64,000 nt of DNA from assembly GCA_021739765.1 (NCBI GenBank), contig JAIPBD010000010.1:1-64000 (forward strand), given 5' to 3'. The notes below the pieces were generated by a model. The model searched no databases. It was not told where the DNA came from and was given only the letters and a program-made list of their open reading frames with translations. This DNA is from Melioribacteraceae bacterium (GTDB lineage: Bacteria; Bacteroidota; Ignavibacteria; Ignavibacteriales; Melioribacteraceae). This document shows positions 1 through 6,995 of this stretch, piece by piece; the first letter of the stretch is position 1; the number at the start of each line of letters is the position of its first letter. The position numbers were made by a program, and so were the translations under genes.

Positions 1-2
1 AG

Positions 3-71
3 AAAATTAAAATCAGAAATACTAAATTAAAGGAGGCTAAAATTGCACGGTATGAGGTGAAAAATGTTTGA
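3..71 (+). CDS. 3' end of an upstream gene (partial)
   Basis: The reading frame is open from the left edge of the window to a TGA at 69-71 and gives about 22 basic residues. The next ORF starts at 64, so the two would overlap by 8 bases, the kind of coupling seen between the following genes of this operon. Nothing in so short a tail identifies the protein. It could also be chance open sequence. Confidence 0.3.
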   Translation, partial: KIKIRNTKLKEAKIARYEVKNV

Positions 72-231
72 TCAACTGAAAACAGTTTTCCCCTTAGCAT
101 TTTTAACTGAAATTCCATTTCTCGATGAACCAATACAGTATCCAACTGATGGTCATAGTCCTCAACACTTTATAACTGAACCAGAATTAATTAAAAAAAT
201 TACTCTGAAAGTAAAGCTGTACGAGAAATAA
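64..231 (+). CDS. small hypothetical protein, 55 aa
   Basis: An ATG at 64 opens a 55-codon frame whose TAA stop (229-231) shares its last base with the ATG of the next gene (TAATG), which suggests translational coupling. An AGGAGG-like stretch lies upstream at 31-36 but is too far away to be its ribosome site. The protein is not recognised. A DGHSPQHF segment near residue 28 resembles the C-terminal block of some SGNH-type enzymes, so this could be the end of a frameshifted larger gene whose 5' part lies outside the window. It is too short to assign. Confidence 0.4.
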   Translation: MFDQLKTVFPLAFLTEIPFLDEPIQYPTDGHSPQHFITEPELIKKITLKVKLYEK

Positions 232-908
232 TGAAAAATATAAAAGCTTTGTTGTTTATGAAGCATCACTCGGAAAGAGTGCCATTCAAAAACTTAAGAA
301 ATTTTAATGGAAAGCCACTCCTTTATTGGATACTCAAGTCACTAAATAAATCCGAATATATTTCTGAAATTATTATTAATACAGACTCGGAAGAGATAGC
401 GGCCGTTGCAAAGTCTTATTTTAATGTTACTATACACATGCGACCCGAATATTTGCTCAAAATTACCGGAAATGAAGCAAATCAGATTATTGAGTATGAC
501 ATTTCTCAAACAAAGGGCGAAGTGTTTTTTCAAACTCATAGTACAAATCCATTGCTCACAACTTCAACAATTGATAAAGCAATTAAAAGATTCCTTGAGC
601 AAAAGGATCACGATTCATTATTTTCTGTGACCAAATTACAAACTAGAATATATGATGAAAATGGTGCGGGTATTAATCATGATCCGCTAAAACTAATAAA
701 AACCCAAGAACTACCGGTTTTATTTGAAGAAAATTCATGCATTTATTTATTTAGTAGGGCCACATTTAATAAAACTAAAAATAGGATTGGAAAATACCCA
801 ATGCTGTATCCTATTGATAAACTTGAAGCAGTTGATATTGATGAGGAATCAGATTTTATAATTGCAGAAAATATAATGAAGGCGAAAGTTGATAATGAAA
901 AAAAATAG
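231..908 (+). CDS. acylneuraminate cytidylyltransferase family protein (CMP-sugar synthetase)
   Basis: This 225-residue protein resembles CMP-sugar synthetases (CTP_transf_3 family), which activate nonulosonic acids or Kdo with CTP for transfer to surface glycans. The N-terminal nucleotide site reads HHSERVPFKNLRNFNGKPL (residues 12-30), a variant of the usual ARGGSKRIPxKN loop, and INTDSEEIA follows at about residue 49. A family-like block HSTNPLLTTSTIDKAI lies at about 103-118. It is the first well supported gene of a run whose members overlap or nearly touch, so an operon is likely. The sugar substrate cannot be read from sequence. KdsB-type activity is less likely, because the N-terminal loop matches the acylneuraminate branch better. 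Confidence 0.8.
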   Translation: MKNIKALLFMKHHSERVPFKNLRNFNGKPLLYWILKSLNKSEYISEIIINTDSEEIAAVAKSYFNVTIHMRPEYLLKITGNEANQIIEYDISQTKGEVFFQTHSTNPLLTTSTIDKAIKRFLEQKDHDSLFSVTKLQTRIYDENGAGINHDPLKLIKTQELPVLFEENSCIYLFSRATFNKTKNRIGKYPMLYPIDKLEAVDIDEESDFIIAENIMKAKVDNEKK

Positions 909-1572
909 TTTTGAATTATTATCACATATTTTGAGTAATGAAACCCCATCCTATGGCGATAGAGATTCTCTTGAGATTATTGAAAAATCATCAATTAAAT
1001 CTGGTAATACCGCAAATTCTTCAGAATGGAATTTTTCCATAAACCATATTGGGACACACATTGATGTACCTAAACATTTTTACGATGATGGACTAACTAT
1101 TACTGATTATCATATTTCGGAGTTCATTTTTAATTCACCAATTAAATTAGATATACCAAGAACCACAAGTGATTTGATAGAGTATTCAGAGTTCAAAAAA
1201 AGCATCCCTGATATTTCAGAAGTTATTTTAATTAAAACCGGGTATGAAAAATATCGTGGAACAGAAAAATATTGGAATGATAATCCTGGAATATCTCCTG
1301 ATTGCGCCAGTCAAATTCGCAATAATCATCCAAATATCAAGGCGATTGGATTTGATTTTATTTCATTGACATCGTGGACTCACAAACCTGAGGGAAGAGT
1401 AGCCCACCAAAATCTACTTTCGACAAATGATAACATGGATAGGTTTATCATTATAGAAGATTTATCCCTCTTAAATATCAATAATCAACAGCTTTCTAAA
1501 CTGTTTGTCATTCCCTTGTTCGTGAAGCAAGCAAATGGTTCGCCCGCAACAGTTTTTTGTGAAGAGTTTTGA
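895..1572 (+). CDS. cyclase family protein (kynurenine formamidase-like metal hydrolase)
   Basis: The protein has about 225 residues and carries the metal-binding signature of the cyclase family (PF04199), HIGTHIDVPKHF, near residue 52; the His and Asp residues normally bind zinc or manganese. Family members hydrolyse amides or lactones, as kynurenine formamidase does. Start choice: a TTG at 889 is in frame, but the ATG at 895 is preferred. It overlaps the end of the CMP-sugar synthetase gene by 14 bases, implying coupled translation. Tryptophan catabolism is not suggested by the neighbours; position between a CMP-sugar synthetase and a DUF115 protein suggests a role in making or modifying an unusual surface sugar, which is inference. 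Confidence 0.8.
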   Translation: MKKNSFELLSHILSNETPSYGDRDSLEIIEKSSIKSGNTANSSEWNFSINHIGTHIDVPKHFYDDGLTITDYHISEFIFNSPIKLDIPRTTSDLIEYSEFKKSIPDISEVILIKTGYEKYRGTEKYWNDNPGISPDCASQIRNNHPNIKAIGFDFISLTSWTHKPEGRVAHQNLLSTNDNMDRFIIIEDLSLLNINNQQLSKLFVIPLFVKQANGSPATVFCEEF

Positions 1573-1576
1573 AATA

Positions 1577-2398
1577 ATGAGTCGTCTTAAGTACATAAGT
1601 AAAATCAGTAAAAACGAAATCTCGGTATTCCGATTATACGACGCAATCATAAGAAGAGTAAAACATATACCCTCATATCTCACTTGGCAGATATCCCGCG
1701 TAGGTTCGAATTCTAGTTATTCAAAATTGAAGGCACTCAAAAATAAACATAGAGGTAGAAGATGTTTTATTATTGCGAATGGGCCAAGTCTTAAAAATAT
1801 GAATCTAAGCCATTTGAAAGACGAAATTACAATAGGAATGAATCGGATTTATCTTAATCAGAATGAGATGGGATTTATTCCAACATATCTTCTGGTTGCT
1901 GATGTTAAAATTCAGCTGAAACAATTTGCTGATGAGCTGAAAGATGTTAATTCAACGAAAATATTTAATTGGGCGGGTAAGAAATATTTTCGAAGCAATA
2001 ATAAAATCTTGTATTATTTACAAACTTTTAAACCTTCGTTTGCCCAAGAGATTGAGAGTGGCGTTTATGGCGGCCATAGTGTAACGTATGTTTGTCTGCA
2101 ACTAGCTTATTATTTGGGATGCTCGGAAGTAATACTAATCGGGAAAGACCATAGTTATGCAGAACAGGGTGTACCGGGTCAAGAAATAAAAAGTGATGGG
2201 AATGAGCAAAATCATTTTATTAATGGTTATTATAAAAAAGGAATGACTTGGAAAATCCCTGACTACAAAGGTGAGGAATTGGCCTATCAACTAGCGAAAG
2301 ATAATTTTGAAAATTCTGGTCGGAAAGTTCTTGATGCAACAAAAAACGGAAAATTAAATATTTTTCAGAAGATAGATTTTGATACATTTTGGAAGTAG
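1577..2398 (+). CDS. DUF115 / MptE-like protein, putative glycosyltransferase
   Basis: The N-terminal half contains CFIIANGPSLKNMNLSHL followed by IGMNRIYL, the conserved core of the DUF115/6-hydroxymethylpterin pyrophosphokinase MptE-like fold. This fold is shared by motility-accessory (Maf) glycosyltransferases and is related in motif to GT42 sialyltransferases (GNGPSL). GGHSVTYVCLQLAYYLGC and a following IGKDHSY complete the family pattern. The frame is open back to an ATG at 1535, but the ATG at 1577 lies just after the stop of the preceding gene and is chosen; this gives 273 residues. Given the CMP-sugar synthetase upstream, transfer of a CMP-activated sugar is plausible but not proven. 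Confidence 0.7.
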   Translation: MSRLKYISKISKNEISVFRLYDAIIRRVKHIPSYLTWQISRVGSNSSYSKLKALKNKHRGRRCFIIANGPSLKNMNLSHLKDEITIGMNRIYLNQNEMGFIPTYLLVADVKIQLKQFADELKDVNSTKIFNWAGKKYFRSNNKILYYLQTFKPSFAQEIESGVYGGHSVTYVCLQLAYYLGCSEVILIGKDHSYAEQGVPGQEIKSDGNEQNHFINGYYKKGMTWKIPDYKGEELAYQLAKDNFENSGRKVLDATKNGKLNIFQKIDFDTFWK

Positions 2399-2473
2399 TG
2401 GTGTGCTTGAATGGATAACAATATTAATCATACCCTATAGTTTGTTGAATAATCGGAAACAATTATAAAAGTT

Positions 2474-3877
2474 ATGTCGCATTATCGAAAGTCCCTGAGT
2501 TTCCTAAGAATATCCCTCGATGTAGTTCTACTCATTATAAGCTTCTGGGTCGCAATAAGTATTCCCAGAGGTGATTTTTCATTAGAATATACACGCCTTG
2601 AAGGATCAGTATTTCTTGCTATTCTGATTATTTGGTTTCTTGGGGCAAATTTTGTTGGTCTTTATGATGAATTTCGTTCAAGAAACTATAGTATAGAAGT
2701 CATAACTGTAATTCGTAATGTATTTATAGTAACAATTTCATTGATCGTTGTTCTTTTTGTTATACGTGATCAATACCTTAACCGTCTATTTATTACAATT
2801 TTTGCACTGTGTTCATTATCTCTTGTATCGACAAAAAGACTTCTTTTCAGACTTATACTGATCTGGATGAGAAAAAAAGGAAGGAATCTTAGGCGTACCT
2901 TAATTATCGGAGCCGGTTCAACGGGGCGGGAATTTTCTCGTTTAATAAAAGCGAATCCAAATTTTGGATATAAGTTAGTCGGATTTTTGGATGACGACAG
3001 TGAAAAGAATGTCAGATCAGATGATGTACTCGGGAAGTTAGATGATTTGGAGAAAATATTAACCAAGCAAGAAATTGATATTGTTATTATTGCTCTTCCA
3101 AATAACAAACCGGAAGTTATTGAAGCCGTTGTTCGAACGTGTGAAAGATTTACCACTCGAATTAAAATCGTTCCAAATTATTTCCGGTTTATCTCCGGAA
3201 AATACACTGCACAAATGTTTGGCAATTTCCCGATTATTTCTGTAAGGGAAGACTTAATAAACGAATTTCATTGGCGATTTTTAAAACGTACTATTGATAT
3301 TATGTTTTCGTTATCGTTTATGCTGCTAATATACTGGTGGCTTTTCCCGCTTATTGCTCTTGCGATAAAAATGTCCTCTCCGGGTCCGGTATTTTTCCGG
3401 CAGGAAAGGTGGGGCAGGGATAACCAAAAGTTTAATGTTTATAAATTTCGTTCAATGAGAAATGACAGTAAAGATGTTGACGAAAATGGTGAATTTCAAC
3501 AAGCGACCAAAGATGATCCAAGAATTACCGGAATTGGTAAAATTTTAAGAAAAACTAACCTCGATGAGTTCCCTCAGTTTATAAATGTTTTAAAAGGGGA
3601 AATGTCGATAGTTGGTCCGCGCCCTCATCCGATTCCTTTAAATATGGAATCAAAAGATAAATTCAATCTTTATATGTATCGCCACATTGTTAAACCCGGA
3701 GTTACCGGTTGGGCGCAAGTTAACGGATTCCGCGGTGAAACATCCGATCCGGAAATGATGCAGAAACGAATAGAGCACGATATATGGTATATCGAAAACT
3801 GGTCGATGTGGTTAGATATTCAAATTGTTATTATGACAATTTTCAACATGGTAAAAGGCGATCCCGAAGCTTATTAG
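2474..3877 (+). CDS. undecaprenyl-phosphate sugar phosphotransferase (WbaP/WcaJ type)
   Basis: This 467-residue membrane protein has the layout of exopolysaccharide initiating enzymes. It has four N-terminal membrane segments (about 10-125), a CoA-binding-like Rossmann region (LIIGAGSTGREF, about 142-153), a further membrane segment (about 275-300) and a C-terminal bacterial sugar transferase domain. That domain shows VYKFRSMRND, KTNLDEFPQFINVLKGEMS and VGPRPHP. The enzyme transfers a sugar-1-phosphate, often glucose or galactose, to undecaprenyl phosphate to begin repeat-unit synthesis on the cytoplasmic face. It lies 75 bases after the DUF115 gene and just before a Wzi-like gene, in keeping with capsule or exopolysaccharide production. 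Confidence 0.92.
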   Translation: MSHYRKSLSFLRISLDVVLLIISFWVAISIPRGDFSLEYTRLEGSVFLAILIIWFLGANFVGLYDEFRSRNYSIEVITVIRNVFIVTISLIVVLFVIRDQYLNRLFITIFALCSLSLVSTKRLLFRLILIWMRKKGRNLRRTLIIGAGSTGREFSRLIKANPNFGYKLVGFLDDDSEKNVRSDDVLGKLDDLEKILTKQEIDIVIIALPNNKPEVIEAVVRTCERFTTRIKIVPNYFRFISGKYTAQMFGNFPIISVREDLINEFHWRFLKRTIDIMFSLSFMLLIYWWLFPLIALAIKMSSPGPVFFRQERWGRDNQKFNVYKFRSMRNDSKDVDENGEFQQATKDDPRITGIGKILRKTNLDEFPQFINVLKGEMSIVGPRPHPIPLNMESKDKFNLYMYRHIVKPGVTGWAQVNGFRGETSDPEMMQKRIEHDIWYIENWSMWLDIQIVIMTIFNMVKGDPEAY

Positions 3878-3922
3878 TTTCCCCTCAGATTATATCACCA
3901 ATATTTAATTTTTATTCCAAGT

Positions 3923-5593
3923 ATGAAAAAAATCTTTTTTTTGTTTCTATTGATTTCGTTGAATCTTTCCGCCCAAGAAATCGGTTATGTCGAAACCGGT
4001 CACGGTGTTTATAAATTTTTGGATCGGATGGATGTATTGAAAATTATTGAAGGATACAATTCTTTTGAATTGCCCAAAACACGAAAATCTGTTTCCAAGT
4101 ATTTAGGGATGGTGATTGAGAAGAAACACAAACTTAATTCGAACGATAATGAATATCTGGATGAATTAATTGTTGAGTTCGAAGCGGATTTGTTCGGAAC
4201 TATCACCAACGCAGAAAAAATTATTAGTGAGAAGGGCGTTTCGTTCGCGGACAGTTATTGGGAAAACGAAAAGTACGTCTATTTTCTTAAAGAAAATGAA
4301 TTTAGTTTTTATACAAATCTTCAATTTGAAACCGGCTTTATTCATTCCACATCCGATGAATTCAGCGATAAATCATATTCCGGGCTGTATAAGTTTGGCG
4401 GAAATGTAAGAGGAACGGTTAATCATAATTTCGGATTTTCACTATTCGGAACTAACGGCTCATTCTTTGGTTCGAAGCCGCTGGCAAAATCTTCGAAGGA
4501 ACTTAAATATCATTCAAAATTTATTCTAAAAGAATTTCCAAATACCAATACAGATTTTTACGATCAGGCGGAAGGATTTATCACCGCTGATTTTGGTTAT
4601 ATAAATTTCAAACTTGGAAACGATCGAAATTTAATCGGTTATGGGAGGGAAAAAATTATTCTCGGTGATTATTCCGCTTCGATGGATTATTTCTCAACTT
4701 CAATTAATTATAAATTCTTCAGTTTTACCGCGATTCACGGCGGTCTTTCAAACGGCTTTAATCTGTTAAATCCCCGAACCGGCGAAAACATAAAAATTGA
4801 TGATAAATTTCTCGCTTATCACAGGTTCGCTCTAAATCTTGGGGATGATTGGTCCATCGGTGCCGGAGAAATGGCAATTTATTCAAACCGATCTGTCGAT
4901 TTCGCTTATCTAAATCCGTTTAATTTTTATAAAAATGCTGAACATACCGGAGATGGTTTAGACAATACTTTGCTGTTTTACGATTTTTCAAATCAGTCAA
5001 TTGCAGGATTAAAAATATACGGCCAATTAATGTTCGATGATTTACGCTTTGGAAAGATCGGTACAAGTTGGTTCGGAAATCAATCGTTGTTGAACTTAGT
5101 TGTGTTTACAACACCATTTTTAAATTCGTTTCCTTTGGATATTGAACTTCAGTACCTACGCATCGATCCTTACTTTTATGCGCACAGAAGTGTCGCAAAC
5201 AATTACGCGAATGGGGAATATCCTCTCGGGTCGGTCATTCCGCCAAACAGTCAACATCTAAATTTGGCAATTTATTACCGTTTCACCGGAAGATTAAAAA
5301 CGTTTGCTGAGTTTACTTTCACCGAACATGCTGATAATGAATACGGCTCAAATGGTGAATTACTCGTAAACCATGGCGGCGATTTATTCTACGACCGATT
5401 GTTGGAGGACAGCTACGAAGCTCCATTTTTATCCGGCAAGCTTGAATACCGGAAAAGTATAATGCTCAATTTTGAATACGAATTTCTCAATAATTATTAT
5501 GCTGATTTAGTTCTAATGTATACGGATGATAAAGGCGTGATAGACAACAGGGAAGAGTTTCGCACACATTTTACTATTAGATTTAAGTTGTGA
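3923..5593 (+). CDS. Wzi-like capsule assembly / outer-membrane beta-barrel protein
   Basis: A clear signal peptide (MKKIFFLFLLISLNLSAQ) is followed by a 540-residue chain rich in alternating aromatic and polar beta-strands. It ends in a strand with phenylalanine third from the end (FTIRFKL), typical of outer-membrane barrels. The N-terminal helical region and overall length fit the capsule assembly Wzi family (PF14052), which anchors or organises polysaccharide at the cell surface. Its place right after the polyprenyl glycosylphosphotransferase supports a capsule or exopolysaccharide role. The stop overlaps the possible GTG start of the next gene. Confidence 0.75.
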   Translation: MKKIFFLFLLISLNLSAQEIGYVETGHGVYKFLDRMDVLKIIEGYNSFELPKTRKSVSKYLGMVIEKKHKLNSNDNEYLDELIVEFEADLFGTITNAEKIISEKGVSFADSYWENEKYVYFLKENEFSFYTNLQFETGFIHSTSDEFSDKSYSGLYKFGGNVRGTVNHNFGFSLFGTNGSFFGSKPLAKSSKELKYHSKFILKEFPNTNTDFYDQAEGFITADFGYINFKLGNDRNLIGYGREKIILGDYSASMDYFSTSINYKFFSFTAIHGGLSNGFNLLNPRTGENIKIDDKFLAYHRFALNLGDDWSIGAGEMAIYSNRSVDFAYLNPFNFYKNAEHTGDGLDNTLLFYDFSNQSIAGLKIYGQLMFDDLRFGKIGTSWFGNQSLLNLVVFTTPFLNSFPLDIELQYLRIDPYFYAHRSVANNYANGEYPLGSVIPPNSQHLNLAIYYRFTGRLKTFAEFTFTEHADNEYGSNGELLVNHGGDLFYDRLLEDSYEAPFLSGKLEYRKSIMLNFEYEFLNNYYADLVLMYTDDKGVIDNREEFRTHFTIRFKL

Positions 5594-5595
5594 TT

Positions 5596-6012
5596 ATGAA
5601 CCAAACGTACTCCATATTTGAAACAATACTTACAATTCGACCCGATGATATTGATATGAACGGACATGTTCATAATTCACGATATCTAGATTATGTGCTG
5701 GCTGCCCGGTATGATCAGATGAAAAAGGATTATAAAATGTCTATGGATGAATTTATAAAGCAAGATCTTGGCTGGGTTGTTTCGGCTGTCAATATCGAAT
5801 TTAAACGAGCGTTGTTTCTCGGTGAACAGATAAAAGTAAAAACCCAGGTTGAGTCGGCTTCGGGCGCCCAAGTAAAAGTTAATTTTTTAATTGAAAAGTT
5901 TGAGACCGGCAAAGTTGCATCGGAAGGGCAGTTTTTATACACGATGATTTCAACCAAAACCGGGAGACCCGCAAGAATAACCGAAGAAATTATCTCTCAA
6001 TATTCGATTTGA
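5596..6012 (+). CDS. acyl-CoA thioesterase, YbgC/4HBT-like hot-dog fold
   Basis: The protein has 138 residues and the 4-hydroxybenzoyl-CoA thioesterase motif RPDDIDMNGHVHNSRYLDY near residue 15, where the Asp and His-Asn segment forms the active site. It probably hydrolyses acyl-CoA or acyl-carrier-protein thioesters. A GTG at 5590 is in frame and would overlap the preceding stop, but the ATG at 5596 is the more likely start. It closes the capsule-type operon, although its link to polysaccharide synthesis is only positional. Confidence 0.82.
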   Translation: MNQTYSIFETILTIRPDDIDMNGHVHNSRYLDYVLAARYDQMKKDYKMSMDEFIKQDLGWVVSAVNIEFKRALFLGEQIKVKTQVESASGAQVKVNFLIEKFETGKVASEGQFLYTMISTKTGRPARITEEIISQYSI

Positions 6013-6654
6013 TTATATAGAGTTTGTGATACTATCACCATGTTCGCGGTGATAGATATAAGTTTCATAATTTACTTTTTCAATCCGGAATTTCTTTTTT
6101 GCTCGTGCAAAAAGTTCAAAATCCTCGCTGTATGCCAGATTTTCAAATCCGTCCAACTCAATAAAAACTTCTTTTTTCCCCATAAATGTACCACCGATTA
6201 TACACTCCGATAAATGAACCGATTTGGTTAAATCATTCCTATCTTTAACAAATTCATCGCCGATTATTTTCACCCCACCATGTAAAAAATCAATTTTTGG
6301 ATTTCCTTCCAAAAAATCATACCGCAATTTTAAATGTTCAACTTTATATTCATCATCGCTTCCGAGGAAAGTTATGTACTTACCGCTTGATGCTAATATT
6401 CCGGCGTTTAGAGAGAAAGGCAGCTTTCTGTTTTTGTGTTTCATATATCTGATACGTTGATCGTTCATCAGATATTTATCTATCATTTGAAATGTGAGAT
6501 CGGAACTGCCGTCATCTATGATAAGCAATTCCCATTCACTAAAACTTTGATTAATGACGGAAGTAACCGCTCGTTCAACCAATTTTGAACGGTTAAAAGT
6601 CGGCAATATTATTGAAACAGATGGGTTTTTCGTATTGTATAACTGCATTCTCAT
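6013..6654 (-). CDS. family 2 glycosyltransferase
   Basis: This 213-residue GT-A fold protein begins with VSIILPTFNRSKLVERAV and carries LLIIDDGSSD (nucleotide binding) and FLGSDDEY (the DxD-like metal site), all hallmarks of GT2 inverting glycosyltransferases. It lacks membrane segments and is short for the family, consistent with a soluble cytoplasmic enzyme acting on a lipid-linked glycan. An in-frame TTG at 6672 would add six residues; the ATG at 6654 is preferred. It is transcribed towards the capsule-type operon and ends one base after the thioesterase gene on the other strand. Confidence 0.88.
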   Translation of the reverse strand: MRMQLYNTKNPSVSIILPTFNRSKLVERAVTSVINQSFSEWELLIIDDGSSDLTFQMIDKYLMNDQRIRYMKHKNRKLPFSLNAGILASSGKYITFLGSDDEYKVEHLKLRYDFLEGNPKIDFLHGGVKIIGDEFVKDRNDLTKSVHLSECIIGGTFMGKKEVFIELDGFENLAYSEDFELFARAKKKFRIEKVNYETYIYHREHGDSITNSI

Positions 6655-6739
6655 TACAATTAGTTTTCTCAATTTACCTAATCGAGTCGTAAAATTTTTA
6701 TATATTTCACACTTATGTAATTTTTAACAACCAAAAATT

Positions 6740-6976
6740 ATGAGATCACGCGAACAAAAAAAGTACCTCGATACTCTCAAAAAATACGAAAGAAAAATGG
6801 ATTCGAAGGAGTATCAAAAATATAAAATGTTGGTAAAACGCAACAAAGATGAGGAAGAGTTGGATAAACTCTCTTTAGAATTTCTCAAGTCTTTATTTGA
6901 CAAATATTATACAAATCGAGAAAGAAAGTCATTTGATCATTTTTTTAAGCAAAACGAATCATCAAACAGCGAATAA
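6740..6976 (+). CDS. small charged hypothetical protein, 78 aa
   Basis: A highly charged, helix-prone protein rich in Lys, Glu, Tyr and Arg, with no signal peptide, membrane segment or recognised domain. It lies 19 bases before the large DUF2723 gene on the same strand, so the two are probably cotranscribed. The codon pattern looks like that of the neighbours, which supports a real gene, but no function can be given. Confidence 0.6.
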   Translation: MRSREQKKYLDTLKKYERKMDSKEYQKYKMLVKRNKDEEELDKLSLEFLKSLFDKYYTNRERKSFDHFFKQNESSNSE

Positions 6977-6995
6977 ATTTTAACCCGGGGAAAGA

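Noticed and set aside
1535-1576. Upstream in-frame ATG for the DUF115 gene
   Set aside because: It would overlap the cyclase gene by 38 bases and adds residues without family support; the ATG at 1577 just after the cyclase stop is more natural.
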